Source of the DNA: Plasmodiophora brassicae
Lineage: Eukaryota > Endomyxa: Phytomyxea > Phytomyxea > Plasmodiophorida
Direction: 5' to 3'
DNA length: 64,000 nucleotides
NCBI GenBank assembly: GCA_036867785.1
Contig: CP145421.1
Coordinates: 248,001-312,000, forward strand
The notes under the pieces were generated by a model. It saw nothing but the letters and a program-made list of their open reading frames with translations. It was not told the origin of the DNA and ran no database searches. Positions 63,280 through 64,000 of the stretch are shown one piece after another; the stretch's first letter is position 1; each line of letters begins with the position of its first letter. Position numbers and translations under genes: made by a program.

Positions 63280-64000
63280 TTACAGGGTCAGCTCCTCCGA
63301 CTGGTTATAGTACCGAGCCGGCAGCGGGACGACGTGGTGGGCGGGCACTTTGCGTTGTTTCGTCTCGTCGTCGGCGAACTGGAGCAGGTAGTGCCCTTTG
63401 TTCTGGGAGGCGACGACGACCAACCTATCAGGCGCACGTCGAGCGAGGCAGTCGGGACGACGCTGACCTTTTTCGGGCCGGAGACGACGACGGCAGGGTA
63501 GAAGACGGTCGTTTGCGGGAAGATGGCGAGGACCGTCTCGTCTTTCTGGAACTCGACGCGCCTCGTCAGCGGAACCTGTTCATCGGATGGCAGCAGCAGG
63601 ACGCGGTCGCTGTCAATGATGTAGTCCCTGGGCAGGTAACGCGCATGAGCACGTGTGATGGAAGGTATCGGCAGTACTGGGGCCACACTTGACTGTCTCC
63701 CGATTCCCCACGTCGTCTGCTTCATTGTCCACGACGGTGTATCGATCACGTTTCCGGTCGTAGGAGACCACCGACGCCAGAATCCACAGGTTCGGCTCCG
63801 AATGCTCGTCGATCAGAGCAGCAACGGCAGAACCAGGTTCGAACGGCGCGTCGTCTCGATGCGTCCATACATCGCTAAGCGCAATGTCAGCCGAGCGTTA
63901 TTGGATCAACAGCCAGCTACGTACTCATCAGGGCCTCTAGCCACTGCCGTGCCGTACAGATGGATCGGCTGGACCTTGGTGACCATCCGCGCTGAACATC
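63280..64000 (-). CDS. SGF29-like SAGA subunit with tandem Tudor domain (5' part outside the window)
   Basis: Minus-strand gene that runs off the right edge, so only the C-terminal half is seen. Exon around 63700-63860: VAALIDEHSEPNLWILASVV and SYDRKRDRYTVVDNEADDVG, the first Tudor unit. Next exon around 63465-63660: YLPRDYIIDSDRVLLLP and FQKDETVLAIFPQTTVFYPA, the second Tudor unit. Last exon: HYLLQFADDETKQRKVPAHH and VVPLPARYYNQ, stopping at 63280. The FPQTTVFYPAVV motif and the C-terminal VPAHHVVPLP are diagnostic of SGF29, which binds H3K4me2/3 and recruits SAGA. An intron between the last two has donor GTCAGC near 63465. Confidence 0.85.

Noticed and set aside
1-64000. CRISPR arrays, bacterial operons, tRNA or rRNA genes
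   Set aside because: No regularly spaced short repeats with unique spacers, no ribosome-binding-site-led operons, and no tRNA arm pattern or rRNA sequence was recognised; pervasive spliceosomal introns mark the DNA as eukaryotic.

Overview
The window is nuclear DNA of a GC-rich, gene-dense eukaryotic microbe. Most genes are split by short GT-AG introns, usually about 45-75 nt, and intergenic gaps are often under 300 bp. Recognisable cell biology includes a heterotrimeric G-protein alpha subunit, a SAS-4/CPAP centriole protein, two IQ-motif N-DRC-type axonemal coiled-coil proteins, an importin, SAGA SGF29, PUS10 and ABCF3. The organism therefore builds centrioles and motile flagella. Three SKP1/BTB-like proteins fused to ankyrin or leucine-rich repeats, two of them with signal peptides, together with a small secreted Cys-rich protein, resemble the gene content of plasmodiophorid parasites (Rhizaria; Plasmodiophora and relatives). 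That assignment is an inference from gene content, not proven by the sequence.

Layout. 0.5-3.5 kb: importin-beta family gene. 3.3-4.7 kb: a duplicated tail segment joined to an inverted partial copy of a giant gene whose full version lies at 51.8-61.2 kb. 5.1-6.6 kb: secreted SKP1-ankyrin gene. 7.2-9.0 kb: an unresolved coding stretch and a single-pass membrane protein. 9.2-9.6 kb: Copia integrase remnant. 9.8-12.4 kb: SKP1-LRR gene in which every LRR is one exon. 12.8-15.5 kb: second tail-repeat copy, a multi-span membrane protein and an N-DRC protein. 16.5-20.7 kb: G-alpha, an ankyrin protein and a Yippee protein. 20.8-25.8 kb (minus strand): kelch/EGF membrane protein, second N-DRC-type protein, a small unknown and NUFIP1-like. 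26.4-31.3 kb (plus strand): tandem cytochrome b561 genes, an unknown membrane protein, an RCC1-repeat protein and the Cys-rich secreted protein. 31.9-34.1 kb: second, secreted SKP1-LRR gene. 34.4-41.4 kb: quinone oxidoreductase, SAS-4/CPAP and ABCF3. 41.5-51.4 kb: a repeat-rich block with an ABCB fragment, a broken Copia element, a kinase-like fragment, PUS10 and five closely spaced inverted repeats. 51.8-64 kb: the giant unknown gene (about 3100 aa), a PPR-DYW protein and the 3' part of SGF29.

The most striking points are a mitochondrial-type PPR protein with a nearly complete DYW cytidine-deaminase domain outside plants; the one-repeat-per-exon SKP1-LRR genes, one containing an exact 277-bp exon-intron higher-order repeat; micro-exons of 22 and 14 nt that carry the Walker B motif in both halves of ABCF3; the SKP1/BTB fusion family; and a cluster of near-perfect hairpins, which could be biological or an amplification or assembly artefact. 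Exon boundaries come from reading splice signals by eye. Where junctions are not given, the span is approximate.
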